This document shows, in pieces, positions 38,001-50,126 of a DNA stretch of 64,000 nt (within the stretch, counting starts at the first letter, position 1; the number at the start of each line of letters is the position of its first letter). The stretch covers positions 186,001 to 250,000 of the forward strand of contig JAFKAC010000007.1 of NCBI GenBank assembly GCA_025766275.1. Direction: 5' to 3'. The position numbers were made by a program, and so were the translations under genes. The notes below the pieces were generated by a model. That model did not search any database, was not told where the DNA came from, and saw nothing but the letters and a program-made list of their open reading frames with translations. The DNA comes from Lactarius indigo (taxonomy: Eukaryota; Basidiomycota; Agaricomycetes; Russulales; Russulaceae).

Positions 38001-39331
38001 AACATGATGAGATTTTCTCCTGGGAAATAACACCACACATCATGCAGCTTTCATGTCCGTGGAAGGTACCCAGATCGTGAAATTAGTAAGCGGGTTCTAC
38101 AAAACTGCTTATTCTCTGCCATTCTGACATACACACTCAGGATCTGACTGGCAGAGTGGGCCTATTCAGTTTCTGTGACTACTAGCGAGCTTTCTAAATT
38201 GTTTAGGTATTGGACACCTATCATTTTGAGCGCCTTGCGATCCACGACGTGTCTATCACCCCCGATGGCCTGCGCCTCCTCGGGTTCGGAAGTCTCTTGT
38301 CCTCTGGTGCAGGCCTGAAACCGAGTAAGTGCCGCGCGGAGAAACAGATAATTGGTACGTTGGATGCGCCCAGAATGTGCCGACGTCCACTGATACATAC
38401 TTCTGACTACAGTCTACAACCTCGACCGCAGAGTTATTGAGACGTGAGCACGGTCCCACTCTCTCCATCATACTATTCAGCTATAGGACCGCCATAGGCA
38501 TGTCCCACTTCTTCACAGCATTCGAGACATCACCTTGTCGAGGAGTGGTCATTTCGCTCTAATTAGCTATGAGCCGAAGGTTCGTGTTATACCATGAATT
38601 GGTATTGGTCCGGCACTCTAACACGGTCGACTCCTGCTCCGAGTCTAGGTCGCACCCCAATTGTGGAAATTGGTGGCATACTACGACTGGGAAAAGGTCG
38701 AGCCAATTCAAACAATGACGCTCTCACTCCGACACACCTACATCCCCAAGACCGCTGTGGATTTTGCCGGGCCTAGTTCTTTTGGAGGGAGAGACGACGA
38801 ACTCGTGCTTTGTGCGGGAAAATGTGAGCCATGTTTCGCTCGGGCGACCATTCATCGCGCTGAGGAACTTTGCAAGCTGGAGATATTCATATATGGGACC
38901 GTGAATCCGCATCATATTTACACCACATCCGGGCGCCGGCTTTGGGTGGCGACATGACCTGCATCGCCTGGAATCCAGCTGCTGAATATTTCATGTTCGC
39001 TACTGGTAGCCACGACGGTACAGTGCAGATGTGGACAACGCCGGGAATGCAGCCACGCAACTTACGTCCGACTATCACGACCACTACACCGCGTACAGAG
39101 GTATCAGCACTACCAAGGTCCATTTCAAGTATTGCAAACCTCGCTCCTCCGATTCTGCCAGAGCCCGGTCACCTATTTCCACTGAGGGGCAAGCAGAATA
39201 TCGCTAGATCCACGGAGCAACCAACTCCGATATACGACCTCATTAAAACACATCCAACGCAGAAGGCGCTCGGGGTGTCATCTCGGCTGCCATCAAAAAC
39301 TCTTGCATCAAGGCGCCATTCATGGGCGTAG
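35074..39331 (+). CDS. Membrane-anchored WD40 protein, array copy B
   Basis: Second paralogue, with the same exon-intron plan as copy A. ATG 35074 opens MTYCRRPEPVFIDVDSVFEP, then KLLDALNELGKQ, VNEQLQQAGADAFNRFQR and RVNDLDKE. The helical block has LTQISFLFRENAASLYPRKV and LNEFPEFTDKAIDAPITAFE. The four membrane segments are again present (LSTIATFFSAVTATTLQYSY, VFSIAAAVNSLLGLTWRQSV, SPLVFLVLSVACFSIGLVLF, TTVFTAFSSFGLVAVSMWF). The Ser/Pro linker is shorter. The propeller keeps HQALVRHLQFSPNGKFLATS, RQTIDRNTSIHSVRWLPGSE, VLDTYHFERLAIHDVSITPD, AGDIHIWDRESASYLHHIRA and FATGSHDGTVQMW. No frame break was found, so all three copies appear intact. The tail after the last blade differs fully between copies. 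Confidence 0.75.
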
Positions 39332-39979
39332 GGTTAGTGGTGTCAGGAAAACGCATGGGTTGGACTCATGCCCAGGGTATGACAGTTCCATGGCAAAGCA
39401 TTGCAGTGCAATCATTCGGCCAATTCGGGAGTGGCGGACTTTTAAATATGCATTGATCGGAAGTCACAGCCTGTTCAGTACAGCACCATGGGCTCACTCT
39501 ATCACGCTATCATGATATCATAGTTTGGATATCTCATTGGTCATGGCGACTTCATGAAATTACAACATTGTTACGGTATTTTCTGTACGCCCTACCGAAT
39601 CTTGTACTTGATGACTTCTTCTAGACTTCCGTGCATCATCAGCGATACTCTTATTTGACATTTGGGCTCACCTGTCTAGACTATGGTCATGAAGCGACCG
39701 TGTGAATTGTTTGCATTGTCAACACCCCCTGTGTGCCAGTGATACTGTGATAGTGTATCCTCGTTGCATGCGTGTGGACGACTTCTAGTTGGAAGCGCTC
39801 GTTCTTGAATTAGCCCTCTTAAATACCTCTCAGTCAACCTCTCGAGCCGTTTCCCCTGTTCCCCCGATTCTGCGAACCAAGAAAGCCAAGTGCCTATACG
39901 CCCACTTATTGTGAGAAGGCAATTTCGAAGCACCAGACCGCCTACACCTCTCTGTAGCCGTATCTATACTCACGTTGGA
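39332..39979. other. Spacer between WD40 copies B and C
   Basis: 648 bp; a palindromic ATCATGATATCAT-like word near 39508-39523 and no gene. Presumed promoter of copy C. Confidence 0.4.
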
Positions 39980-42900
39980 ATGACCCCGTCATATTCGCCC
40001 GAGTATGGGGACTTCGATATAGGCGGTATCCTTCGTCCATCGGGAGAACAAGACACTCGACAGGGACAGACGCTTTCAAGACTCCTGGATGCTCTCGACC
40101 AAATCGGCAAGCGCCACCAGATTGATTCCGCTAGTCAGTGTTATCACTATAGGACGTAGCAATGCAATAACTCGAGTTCGCTCTGATATATCAAGTACAA
40201 CATAGCGATATCGTAGACGATGGTGCATGTAAGATTTTTGCCTCGCATCATATCCTCTTACGACGTTGCAACGCAGCCGGTGTCGACGAACATTTGCAGC
40301 AGGCCGCTGTGGACGCATTCACTAGATTTCAGAGGTGCGGAACCTGTCTCCTACCCCAGTCCGTGAATTAGTTCTTATGTTTCCTATAGAAGGGTAAATG
40401 ACTTCGATAAAGAGGTATTCCCATTTTCAGTTTCTTCGCAGACAGCTTGACTGTCGCTCGCCATTCCAGCTTCGAACCTGTGTCAACCTAGCGAGACAGC
40501 TGGGAAGCTCTGTGGCCATTTTGTCGTCTACATTTCAGCTTCGAGATCGCCTTGCTCAAATTTCGTTCCTTTTTCGAGAAAATGCTGCAGATCTATATCC
40601 ACGAAAAATCTTCCGGCTTCCGAGAGAGTCTCTCGTGAGCAGAAGCAGAATGCCGAAACGCAGGGCCGAAAAGTTAAGACACTCAACAAACGTTCGGCGG
40701 CGGCTCCCGTTTGACAAGCTCGATATTGAGGACTTTCCAGAACAACTGGACCTCTTTTCTCGTGCTCTCTCCAAGTTTTTGTATAACCTCGACGAGTTCC
40801 CGGAGTTCACGGATAAATCGGTTGATGCTCCTTTAATGGCATTCGAAGGCGATCTCAAGGTATATTCTATATTTCCTACTGTCGTTTTTCAGGACCATAC
40901 TGATTTTCAACTCTTTCCAGTACTGGGCCTCTTGCCTGCTAACATACGGAGGTATTTCTTAAGGTCTGTCCTATGCTCGGCGCTCATCAATAAAAAGGCG
41001 AACTCAAATCCCCCCCAATCCAACGTTACATCATGGAGTTAATGTCCGATATGGGCGAACACTTCGAATCAGTCAGCGCAGCATTATCCATGTTCAACGA
41101 AGTCGGTCAGTATCGTGTGTCAATTTCAGTGCCTGCCAAATTGAGACCAGGTAGGTATTCCAACGATCCGATTTGCTCAACAGCACGGAGCAAGCAACTT
41201 TCTCAATCTATCGACGATCGCAACATTCTTTTCTGCTGTTACGGCGACGACAATACAATTCTCTTATCAGAACGTTGGCACGGCCCTCGCAGATGCCGTG
41301 AATGCATTCTGGTTCACATCAATGGTATTCAGCATTGCGGCTGCGGTCAACAGCCTCCTTGGACTAACTTGGAAGCAGTCGGCATAGTAAGGCAAGACCT
41401 CTGAAACTTGGACTGGATATCTAACATATATGTGTAGCCGTTCTCCGAGCCATCAGGTCCCCTGGTGGGTTTTGCTGTGGTTGAAACGTACACCCTTGGT
41501 ATTCCTCGTCCTTTCGGTAGCGTGCTTCTCCATTGGTCTAGTGCTTTTTGCATATTCTTCGGGGCAGGTGCGTATGTCAACGTGGTATCCTTGAGGAAAC
41601 CCGAGTTGAGTGTGTGCATGTCGTTCCTCAGAGCCCTTTTGTGTCTGCAATCACCACGTTGTTCACCGCTCTCAGTAGCTTCGGGTTGGCCACCGTGTCG
41701 ACGTGGTTCGTGTTGGAACGCTGGGTTTCCAACAAACACAAAGGATCAAAGTGGCTAAGCGACTTCTTCGACGACATCTGGAAACTCGTTCGCCCAGTAC
41801 TGTCGTTCCATCAAGCGTTCTACATTGCACATCGCATTAGGCTCGCGCTGACTCGTACAAAGAAGTGGGTTCTCCAGTGCTTTGAGTGTCCCGTTCGGGC
41901 TCCGGGTCAAACTTCCTCGTGGAACTCCTTGGATCACACCGCTTCACCGCAATATGCCAATGTGTCACCCCGCCATGCAGCACCATCTGACCAAACATCT
42001 GACACAACATCATCACAATCCGATCCAGTGGCCGAATGCCCTATCGCTACTTCAGACCCCCAAGGACCCCGGCCTTCGACCGTAGTTGTTTCACCTCGAA
42101 GAGCGCGTTTCGCGCAAGCTCTCCGCACAATGGTGGAAAAACAGGCAGCTGGCGTTTTCACAAGACAACACCCGACGGCGGCACGACCCGCTCCCGCCGA
42201 AAGTCGGCAAGAAGAGCTCAGGGGTATCATTCGTAGTTCGCGTGTGGCGAGGCTCGTGCCCCCGTTGAAAGTCCTTAGGCCCACCCACGATTTTACTGCG
42301 CACCAAGCCCTTGTACGTCAACTACAATTTTCGCCAAATGGTAGATTCCTGGCGACTTCGAGGTGAGCGTCACCATTAGATATCACGGACTTCTTGGCCC
42401 AATCGCATTGCCAGTTATGACCAGACTTCGGTCCTCTTTAGCATTGGAGTAAGTCATAACTTGAAAGTCGCTCTCAATGACGTGACTGATCACTCTGTAG
42501 ACATCAGTACCGCACCACCGAACGCTTACTCACTCCGAACCAGTAGGCCAGATAGCTTGGTACGTTATTTGTCCGTCCATCCTGGTCCTGTTCCTGTAAT
42601 TGACCCGTTCCACTAGGTCCCCCAGTGGGAGCCTTCTCTTGACCAAGTTCAGGCACTCTGTCAAAGTCTGGACTGATGTGAGTTCTAGGGGTGGATACGG
42701 GCCTCCCTCCTCATTTCCATAAATTAGGCGGGCAAATGTCGCCAAGAAATCGACCGCAAGCTTCCAATTCAGTCAATCTGCTGGCTTCCTGGTGGGGAAG
42801 GTGGGCTTCATATAGGTATTTTTATATGACAGATCATGACCGCTCTCTTCCACAGCGTTCATGTCTGTTGAGGGACAGAACGTTCATAAGTTGGTCAGTG

Positions 42901-44114
42901 ATTTGTGGTCCCATTCCGCTCGCGAGTGCTCAACGGCATACTTCCACGAAGGATATTACTGGCCAGGTATCCACACTGATGCGCTGTCAAGGAAGACAAG
43001 TTCATGTTCTCTCACTTATTTAGGATTTGGATACGTATTATTTTGAACGCCTGAAAATCCAAGAGGTTTGTGTGACTCCGGACGGCCAGCGGCTGATAGG
43101 CCATGGGGTCAGCACCGCCTCTCGTGACGGCCTACGTCCCAACAAGTGCCGGGCGGAAAAGCTATTTTTCGGTATTTTCCCTGCCAAAGTCATCTCCGGC
43201 ATGTCGTTTGACCGGCATACATAGTTTACAACTTGGATACGAAGCATCTTGAAGAGTGCGCATAACACTTTCAACAGGTTTGAGAATGGTGCTCATCTAT
43301 TTTATGAAGCCGGATTCCGGTGCTTCACAATATTCGGCACATCGCGCTTACACAGAGTGGGCAATCCGTTTTGTTGAGCTATGAATCAAAGGTCAAAATT
43401 CTCCAGTCCATGTAGACGGGACTCACTATCTTTCTCTAGGCAGCACCTCAGCTCTGGAAGTTGTCTTTCACGTCAGAGTGGGAAAAGGTTGATGCACCCG
43501 TGATGGCACGACTCTTGCTTCGACATACCTACGTGTCAAAGCCACCGATGGAGTCTCCAGGACCTAGTTACTTTGGAGGTAAGGATGACGAAATGGTTCT
43601 TTGCGCGGGTAAAGGTAAGAAAGAGACAGTTGTTCCACACCTTTTTTCGCTGAAACCGTTCGTAGCCGGGAACATACACATTTGGGATCGTGAATCTGCG
43701 TCATTCTTGGTCCATATCCGCGCGCCAGCGATAGGCGGCGGCCTGACCTGCGTTGCGTGGAACCAAGCAGCGAATCCTTTCATGTTTGCCACAGGCAGCC
43801 ACGACGGCACGGTGCAATTTTGGACGTCATCCCTCAGGGATGCGACCGAGAGAGTGACCTTATCGGGCTTACGAACCTCAATCGAGGAGACCAGTTCGAC
43901 GGCTGACCCTGACCGAACTTCGTGGGTGTCGCAAAAACCTATCATCCCCAGTATGGGCGAGAACGAGAAAGGCAGTTATGACGGAGATGACGGCGACAAT
44001 TACAGTGGAAAGGGAAAGGACGCTGCGAAGTTCAGTAGCAATGGTGATGGGCAAAGTTTCAGGTCGGTGGTATCCCAGATGCCTACACTTCTTTATGACG
44101 CCGCGCCTGTATAA
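39980..44114 (+). CDS. Membrane-anchored WD40 protein, array copy C
   Basis: Third paralogue. ATG 39980 opens MTPSYSPEYGDFDIGGILRP, followed by LSRLLDALDQIGK, AGVDEHLQQAAVDAFTRFQR, RVNDFDKE and LAQISFLFRENAADLYPRKI. The membrane block, linker and propeller follow as in A and B. Landmarks are HQALVRQLQFSPNGRFLATS, CRQEIDRKLPIQSICWLPGG, GPSYFGGKDDEMVLCAGK and AGNIHIWDRESASFLVHIRA. The last blade has ACVAWNQAAN-type spacing and FATGSHDGTVQFW. The C-terminal tail is acidic and glycine-rich (YDGDDGDNYSGKGKD), unlike A and B. A positively charged patch RRARFAQALRTMVEKQ before the propeller matches RRARFVQAIRSVIVAQQ in B, so this short helix is a conserved element of the linker. Frames stay open through all exons. 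Confidence 0.75.
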
Positions 44115-44202
44115 TTTCCTGTCGGGGATAAGTTGTTTAGATCGGACCTAGACGCCTCGGTAGATTCGCTATTCTCCCATCGATTTGTACAACATCAGGA
44201 TC

Positions 44203-45788
44203 ATGGTGCGAACATTGTCGAAAAGATTTCTTGTTGAGCGATTACTAGCAACTCGGCCCATCGTCATCGCCCCTAGCAATCGCCGCGCCTTTCTTCTTCG
44301 AACTACACACTGTAACTACGTGACCATGTCCCTCAGTCCCCCTCGAACTGTCTCGATCGCCGTCGTAGGTGTCGGATTAGTCGGCTCCGAGTTCGTGCGG
44401 CAGCTGCAGGCACTCCCGCCTCCGCATCCATTCCGCATCGTCTCGCTCTCGTCCTCCAAAACGGCCATCCATGATCCCAACGGCATACCACCGACGGCCA
44501 ACTGGCGCACGCTCCTTCGTACCTCCTCCTACCCCACGCCGAGCCCGTCCGACCTCGCGCACACGCTCGGGCAGCTCGTCCGCAGCGACAACACCGTCGT
44601 GCTGGTCGATAACACGTCTGCCGTGTCCGTGGCGGAGGTGTACCCGGCGCTGCTGCGCGCAGGTGTCCACGTCGTGACGCCGAACAAAAAGGCGTTCTCG
44701 GGCGCGCAAAAGCTATATGACCAGATCGTCGCCGCGAGCCGCGAGAGCGGCGCCAAGTTCCTGCACGAATCGACCGTCGGCGCCGGCCTGCCCGTCATAT
44801 CCACGCTCAAGGATCTCGTCGCGACTGGTGACAAGGTGTGTACGTGATGAACAATCACCACTTGCTTGGGCAATGGGCTCTGAAGATGGAGGCTCCCCCA
44901 CGCCCACTCTCCCTCCATTTTTCCTTCTTTTTGTTTTTGTTCTTAGAACACTGATCGAATCGAAAAGGTGACCAGAATCGAGGGCGTCTTCTCTGGAACG
45001 CTAAGCTACATCTTCAATGAATTCTCGACAGGGTCCGCCGATGGACCGGCTTTCTCCACCGTCGTACGCACTGCACGCGACAAGGGCTACACAGTACGTT
45101 CTCTCTTCTCCACATCACATCGTCGCAATCGACGAACGATCAACGAACGATCGCCCTGTCTTCCTCCCTCCCTCTGCCCCTCTGACGCGCCCCTTCTTTT
45201 TGGGGGGCTGGCTTAGGAGCCGCACCCAGCAGACGATCTGAACGGCGCCGACGTCGCACGTAAACTGACCATCCTCGCGCGTCTCCTCTCGAGGCCAGAC
45301 GGCCAGCCACCGATCTCGCTGCCAGACGGCTACTCTTCCGTGCCCACACAGTCCCTGATCCCTGTGGGCCTCTCCCTCTCGTCCGTGCCCACGGGCGATG
45401 CGTTCCTTGACGCGCTCCAGGCGCACGACGCACATTTCGACACCTTGCGCGCTGAAGCAGCGGCGCGCCAAGGTCAAGGCGCTAGTCCTGGTGGCGCCGT
45501 GCTCCGCTACGTCGGCGTGATCGACGTGGATGCGGAAAACGGCAGTGGGTCTGTCAGGGCTGGCCTCGAACGGCACGTCACGTCACTCTCAGGAGCCGAT
45601 CAGTTATTGATGAGCGGCGCAGGTACCCAACGACCCACCCATTCGCGACGTCACTTGGTGGATCGGATAACATTATTATGTTCCATACCGAGCGGTATGG
45701 TGCACGTCCGTTAATTGTCCAAGGTGCTGGCGCAGGGGCAGCGGTCACGGCCATGGGTGTACTGAGCGATTTGCTCAAACTGGCGTAG
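44203..45788 (+). CDS. HOM6: Homoserine dehydrogenase
   Basis: Reduces aspartate semialdehyde to homoserine in threonine/methionine synthesis. The NAD(P)-binding start is [33 protein letters not shown] contains the conserved Asn-Lys-Lys, and [20 protein letters not shown] is the family signature. After an intron comes [17 protein letters not shown]. After another come [20 protein letters not shown], with catalytic-region Asp and Lys residues, and the end [20 protein letters not shown]. Three introns. Two in-frame ATGs matter: 44203 gives a 41-residue arginine-rich leader with one acidic residue, and 44326 gives the usual cytosolic start [10 protein letters not shown]. The leader looks mitochondrial, but yeast Hom6 is cytosolic, so 44326 may be the main start. 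It follows WD40 copy C by only 88 bp. Confidence 0.92.
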
Positions 45789-47500
45789 GAAAGAATGAGT
45801 TGTCTGGAGTGCAGCACGACCAGCTTGAAAAATCAACTTTCTCTTAACCACACTGCAACGACGGTGTACAAGTATTCATCGTATATACGACCCGTATTAT
45901 CCTATCCCTCATCTCCTTCTCACCTCCACAAGAGCACTGCAACGGAGCAATACACACTAGCGGTGAACGCATATAAACACAATAATGATGTCGAGCACGA
46001 AGACGGGATGTATGCGTAACAAGGAAGATGAGGGATTTAGGCAAACAACGGCGTAAAGAGATGGGGGATCTAATGACGAGACAAGAAAGGGCAGAAGGAG
46101 TGTGTATCGATAACGGACGGGACCAACAGTGAAAAAAAAAAAGGGGGGGGGGGGGGATTAGGTTGGCAAAAACAAGAAGCGGGGAGGTAGCTTCTAAACT
46201 TCATTCGCAAGGAATTCGCGATGATTTGCCGTCCTCGTGAAAAGGGATCGATTTAAACGGGAAAGACGGAGTAGTGGTGAGTATGTGTCCGCGCTTGACG
46301 ACAAAAAAGGGAGCAGGATCACTATAACCAACATACAGATATTAGGGTGGCGACCGAAGCTAAAAAGGTAAACAACTCACAGTGACCACCAATAACATAC
46401 ACGGCAGCGATAAAGAGAAAAGACTGCGAGCCAGATACCAGAGGGACACCGTTGCGGGAAAAAACCAAAGCACGGTTACCACTAATACACCCAAGAAATA
46501 AGAGAATAACTTGGTGAAAAGGATAATAATGCTAATGGTAAGAGGGGGGTAGGACTATGCATCGGATGAACAAGAGGGGGGGAGGGCGGTAGTTGATACA
46601 GAAAGATATAAAACCAGAGAACGTGTCGTAAATACTGAAATTCCCGTGCGAGAAGGCCAAGGAAGAAAGAGCACGGAGAGAAAAATATATACCAACTTGA
46701 GCTGGGATTAGGGTCCCAAGAACCAAGAACACGGGGCTTTAAGGAGGGGAAAAAAAAAAAAATAACCCTGCGCGTTGTCCGAGACACATGGCAGAAGCGC
46801 AATACGGGGAAGGATAAATAAGCAGGGTTGCCAACGAAAGACGACCGATGTAGTGTATAGATGCGGTGACGGGGGGAAAGATGGGCGTTTGGGTTTTCAT
46901 AGATATGTCAACCGACCGTGGTCGCTCTTTTGTACAACTTTGAACTTCGCCTTTCTAATTTGTACGAAGTCCAAGAGTGAGACAATGCCAGTGCGAGATG
47001 CGAAAGCATGCGATGTGTCGTTGATGAAACATTAGAGAGCCAATAGACAGGAAAGTGAAAAAGACAAAGAGACGCGCAATCTTGAGCAATTGATGGCGGC
47101 AGTCTTGATCGGCGACCTGGGATGAATACGGAAGCCGACCGAGGAAGGAAAATAACCGAAAAAGAGACATCTTGACGAGAGTTTGCCACAAAAGGAGATC
47201 TAGTCGGTTGCGCTTGAGGCCCAGCGATGAACGTTATACCACAGAGAGTAGAGAGCACAAGAACCAAAACGTCGAGGAAATAATGATATCGGAAAAAAGG
47301 AACCCTGGCGTATCAACACCAGGGCGGATATTGAAGAAATAACTTGATCGACGGCGGGCCAGGCATTTTTGAAGGGAAGAAACCCCCCGATGGAGTGGAG
47401 CTCAAAACAACCAACACAACCTCAAACTAATACAAGGAAGTAAGTCTTTATTTCTTTGGAAGTACAACAAGGAGAAACCAACCTCAAATGGGAACGTCGC
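45789..47500. other. Convergent spacer, purine-rich plus strand
   Basis: About 1.7 kb between facing 3' ends of HOM6 and the PNRC-motif gene. From about 46000 on, the plus strand is strongly purine-rich by eye. Minus-strand frames at 46482-46802 and 46908-47267 begin without ATG or lack motifs. A long 3' UTR of the minus-strand gene is one explanation. Confidence 0.4.
46132..46156. repeat. A11-G14 homopolymer tract
   Basis: Eleven A (46132-46142) run directly into fourteen G (46143-46156). The G run could form a quadruplex, and such tracts are prone to length errors in sequencing. Confidence 0.9.
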
Positions 47501-48886
47501 TCATGGGAGGGCAACCTGCGCCTTGAAGGCCGGAACGGGTAGAACATCAGGACTGGGCGAGTTCTGGAACTTGGAGCTAGCCCAGAAGTCCTTTTTGCTG
47601 CTCGAGGCTGCCGAAGCAATGCGACGACGAGTTGAAAGGTTACCCTGGGCTTTGAGACCACCGTCAGATGGAGAAGATAGAGCGCTATCCTCGTCCATAG
47701 ACAGGTTGAAAACTCCCTCACTCGGAGAACGTAGGTGCTGGCGCTTACGCTCCGGGGTCACAGTGGGTACTGGCTTGGAATTGAATGGGAAGCCCGACCG
47801 TGGGGTAGTGATGGGAGCAGTGCGAGGGCCATCGTCATAAACAGTTGACTGCTGCCGAGTGGTATTACCGCCCTTAGAACGGACGGGAGTAGAGGGGGCA
47901 AAAACGTCGTCATCATCCTCAACATCAGTGAGGTCATCACAAATAGGGAACACATCCGCGATAGCCCCGTTTGATTGCATGCTTGACAAAGTGGGAACGG
48001 AGCGCGAGAGGTTCAATGAGTGGTTGTCCCATGAACGGGGCTGTGCAGTCGGGCGAGGGACGGACAGAGCCTTGGAAGGTGGAGGGGTGGAGGGTACACC
48101 GACATTCTGACGACGTCGAGCGAGTTTGCCAGTAGGACGGGAGGCGAGCTTGGGAGCGGGACGAACTGGAGGGTTAGCCTTGGTGGGAGTGGACGGAGGG
48201 TTGTCTGATTCGCTCTCCGAGGAGACTAGGAAAAGGTCAAAAGAATTATGCTGGGGGGTATGGAGAGAATAAAGACGAGTAGGTGGGTTGGGGTTGTTGT
48301 TAACCTCTGCCTGCGAGGGAAGGTGGGAAGGGTTGGGGGGAGAACCCTGATGATGTTGAAAGTTGTGTCGCCGGTTGTTGCTCCTACGTACGAGAGACTG
48401 GGAATTGCTCCTGACAATTCGATAGTGAAGGTGAGGACTTGTTGTCACTGGTTGCGATTGTGACATTATTTACCTTGGTTTCGGCTTATCCTTGCTCGGC
48501 TTCGAGCTCTGACGGCCACGTAGCGACTTCTCCTGGGAAGGAGATGGGGTAACGGGGAAGGCTTGTGGCTTAGCGGGAAGATGAGCTACGAGGGGAGGGT
48601 TGCTCGAATCATCGGAGAACAGAGGCTGTACCGCAGTTGGCGGAGGAAGCGACTGGCGGGCGGTGCTGGCCGGCTTTGGCTTATTGCTATGTGTTGAGCG
48701 AGGGTGGCGATTGTGATGGGTTTGATGCTGATTAGAACGAGGTGGAGTGACCGATGGAGGCTTTGATAGAGAAAGTAGGCCAGGGATACGAGTTGGTTGT
48801 ACGAGTACGGTTGGGGGGGCAGAGGGATGCCGACGGTGGTGAGTAGGAGTAGAGAGTAGATGAACGGGCTTCTGGACCATCATCAT
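47501..48886 (-). CDS. Pro/Ser-rich protein with PNRC-like motif
   Basis: A low-complexity protein rich in Pro, Ser, Asn and Gln. Exon 1 opens MMMVQKPVHLLSTPTHHRRH. A 71-nt intron (donor GTAAAT, acceptor TTGTCAG) joins KPR to SNSQSLVRRSNNRRHNFQ. An acidic patch (DDLTDVEDDDDVF) sits in the middle. The end reads DFWASSKFQNSPSPDVLPVPAF, very like the F-A-x-S-x-F-x-x-P-S-P-x-x-LP-x-P short motif of PNRC and Edc1-type proteins that bind Dcp1 and stimulate mRNA decapping. The match is a linear motif in a disordered protein, so the role as decapping coactivator is inference. The ATG triplet at 48878-48886 offers three adjacent starts. Confidence 0.65.
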
Positions 48887-50126
48887 CTCGGAAGAGAGAG
48901 AGAGTAGGGAGATGTCAAGGCAAAGTGAAGGATGGGGAGGAGGGAGGAGTGGATGTATGCGGGTGCGTTAAAGGGAGACGGAGAGGGGACACAGGGGCGA
49001 TAACTAAGAAAGAAAAGCGAAAAACAAAAAAAAAGGTAGGGTGGGCTGACAAGTCCTTTTTGAATACCCGAACCGTAACTGGTTTCTCGGGTCATCAGAA
49101 GGTGGCGCTATTTCACACTCCGACTTCGCACTCGTTACGCCCAGTTCCATTTCGGGTCTCATGCCGCCTAGATCTCAGAACCGCCTCACCTTACACGGTA
49201 TCTCCGTTCAGACGTCCGCCTTAGTGCCCCTTCCCAGGCTTCCGTTATCGCAACCCCACAACTCTCTCCGTCAATGTCACTTACTCTAAGATGATCTTGT
49301 CTCGTATTGGTCTCGCCCCCCCTGCCCTTGCCGCTCTTTTGTCCTCGTGTCCTGATCCTAACGTCCCTGTCGTTTCACTTCATACTTCTTCAGGGTTCGA
49401 GAGCCTTCTTTTCTTCTTCTGACACCGACACCGATACTCTTGTACCTCACTTTTAAAAACTTTATTTTTGTCTCCTGACAGACTTTACACCCCTCGTCTT
49501 CGTCTCCTATTTTCTTTTCTTCCCTCAGGTGTCAAACAGAAGGACTCTCCTTTTCCCCTCTCTTCCTCTCCTCATCCGATCTTACCTTTTTCGTATGGTA
49601 TTAGGTTATGCCAGACTTATACCAGGCCACAGCAATGTGTCCCCCGATCAATTCCTTTTGGTCTATACCACCAGTAGCGTAATTATCTGCATTGAGAATT
49701 CTGATCTCAACACACCGCAACAAGGCGGTAGACGGCGGATCGGTTTCTGGAATTATCGTGTTTGGACGAAGTTACGAACTGCCCATGGAAAGACGGATTC
49801 CCTGGTTCCTGTGTGTGGTGCCCGCGTAATAAGACCGCCTCTGGGAACCGCCTTTGTTAATATTACTGAGCTTACTGGTCTTATTTTCTCTCGCCTTATA
49901 GTCTGCAATAAAGATGGAAACGAGGATACTTGTATGCGCACTTGTTTTCAACTTACGCAATACAAGACTACGCTTCGAATAGAAAGAAGAAAGACTAACA
50001 ATAATCAACCTCCATCATCGTTGCCACGCCTTGGACACGCCCTTTTGCACACCCCGCCACTGCAGTCGCGCTTTGTCACTCTACCCGTCGCAACAAGATC
50101 GATAAGGGTGCGGTGTGCGCGTTGTA
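48887..50126. other. Spacer with divergent skew; unsupported plus-strand ORF
   Basis: Contains the promoter of the PNRC-motif gene near 49000 and a strongly pyrimidine-rich plus strand from about 49130 to 49650. A plus-strand ORF from ATG 49594 to 50299 (235 codons, MVLGYARLIPGHSN...) is open. It shows no recognisable domain and its end lies antisense to the last exons of KGD2. It may be a non-coding transcript or a chance frame. Confidence 0.3.

Noticed and set aside
46482..47267. Two hydrophobic minus-strand frames in the HOM6-PNRC spacer
   Set aside because: They follow the pyrimidine-rich composition of that strand (many Phe, Ser, Leu and Pro codons) and match no gene structure.
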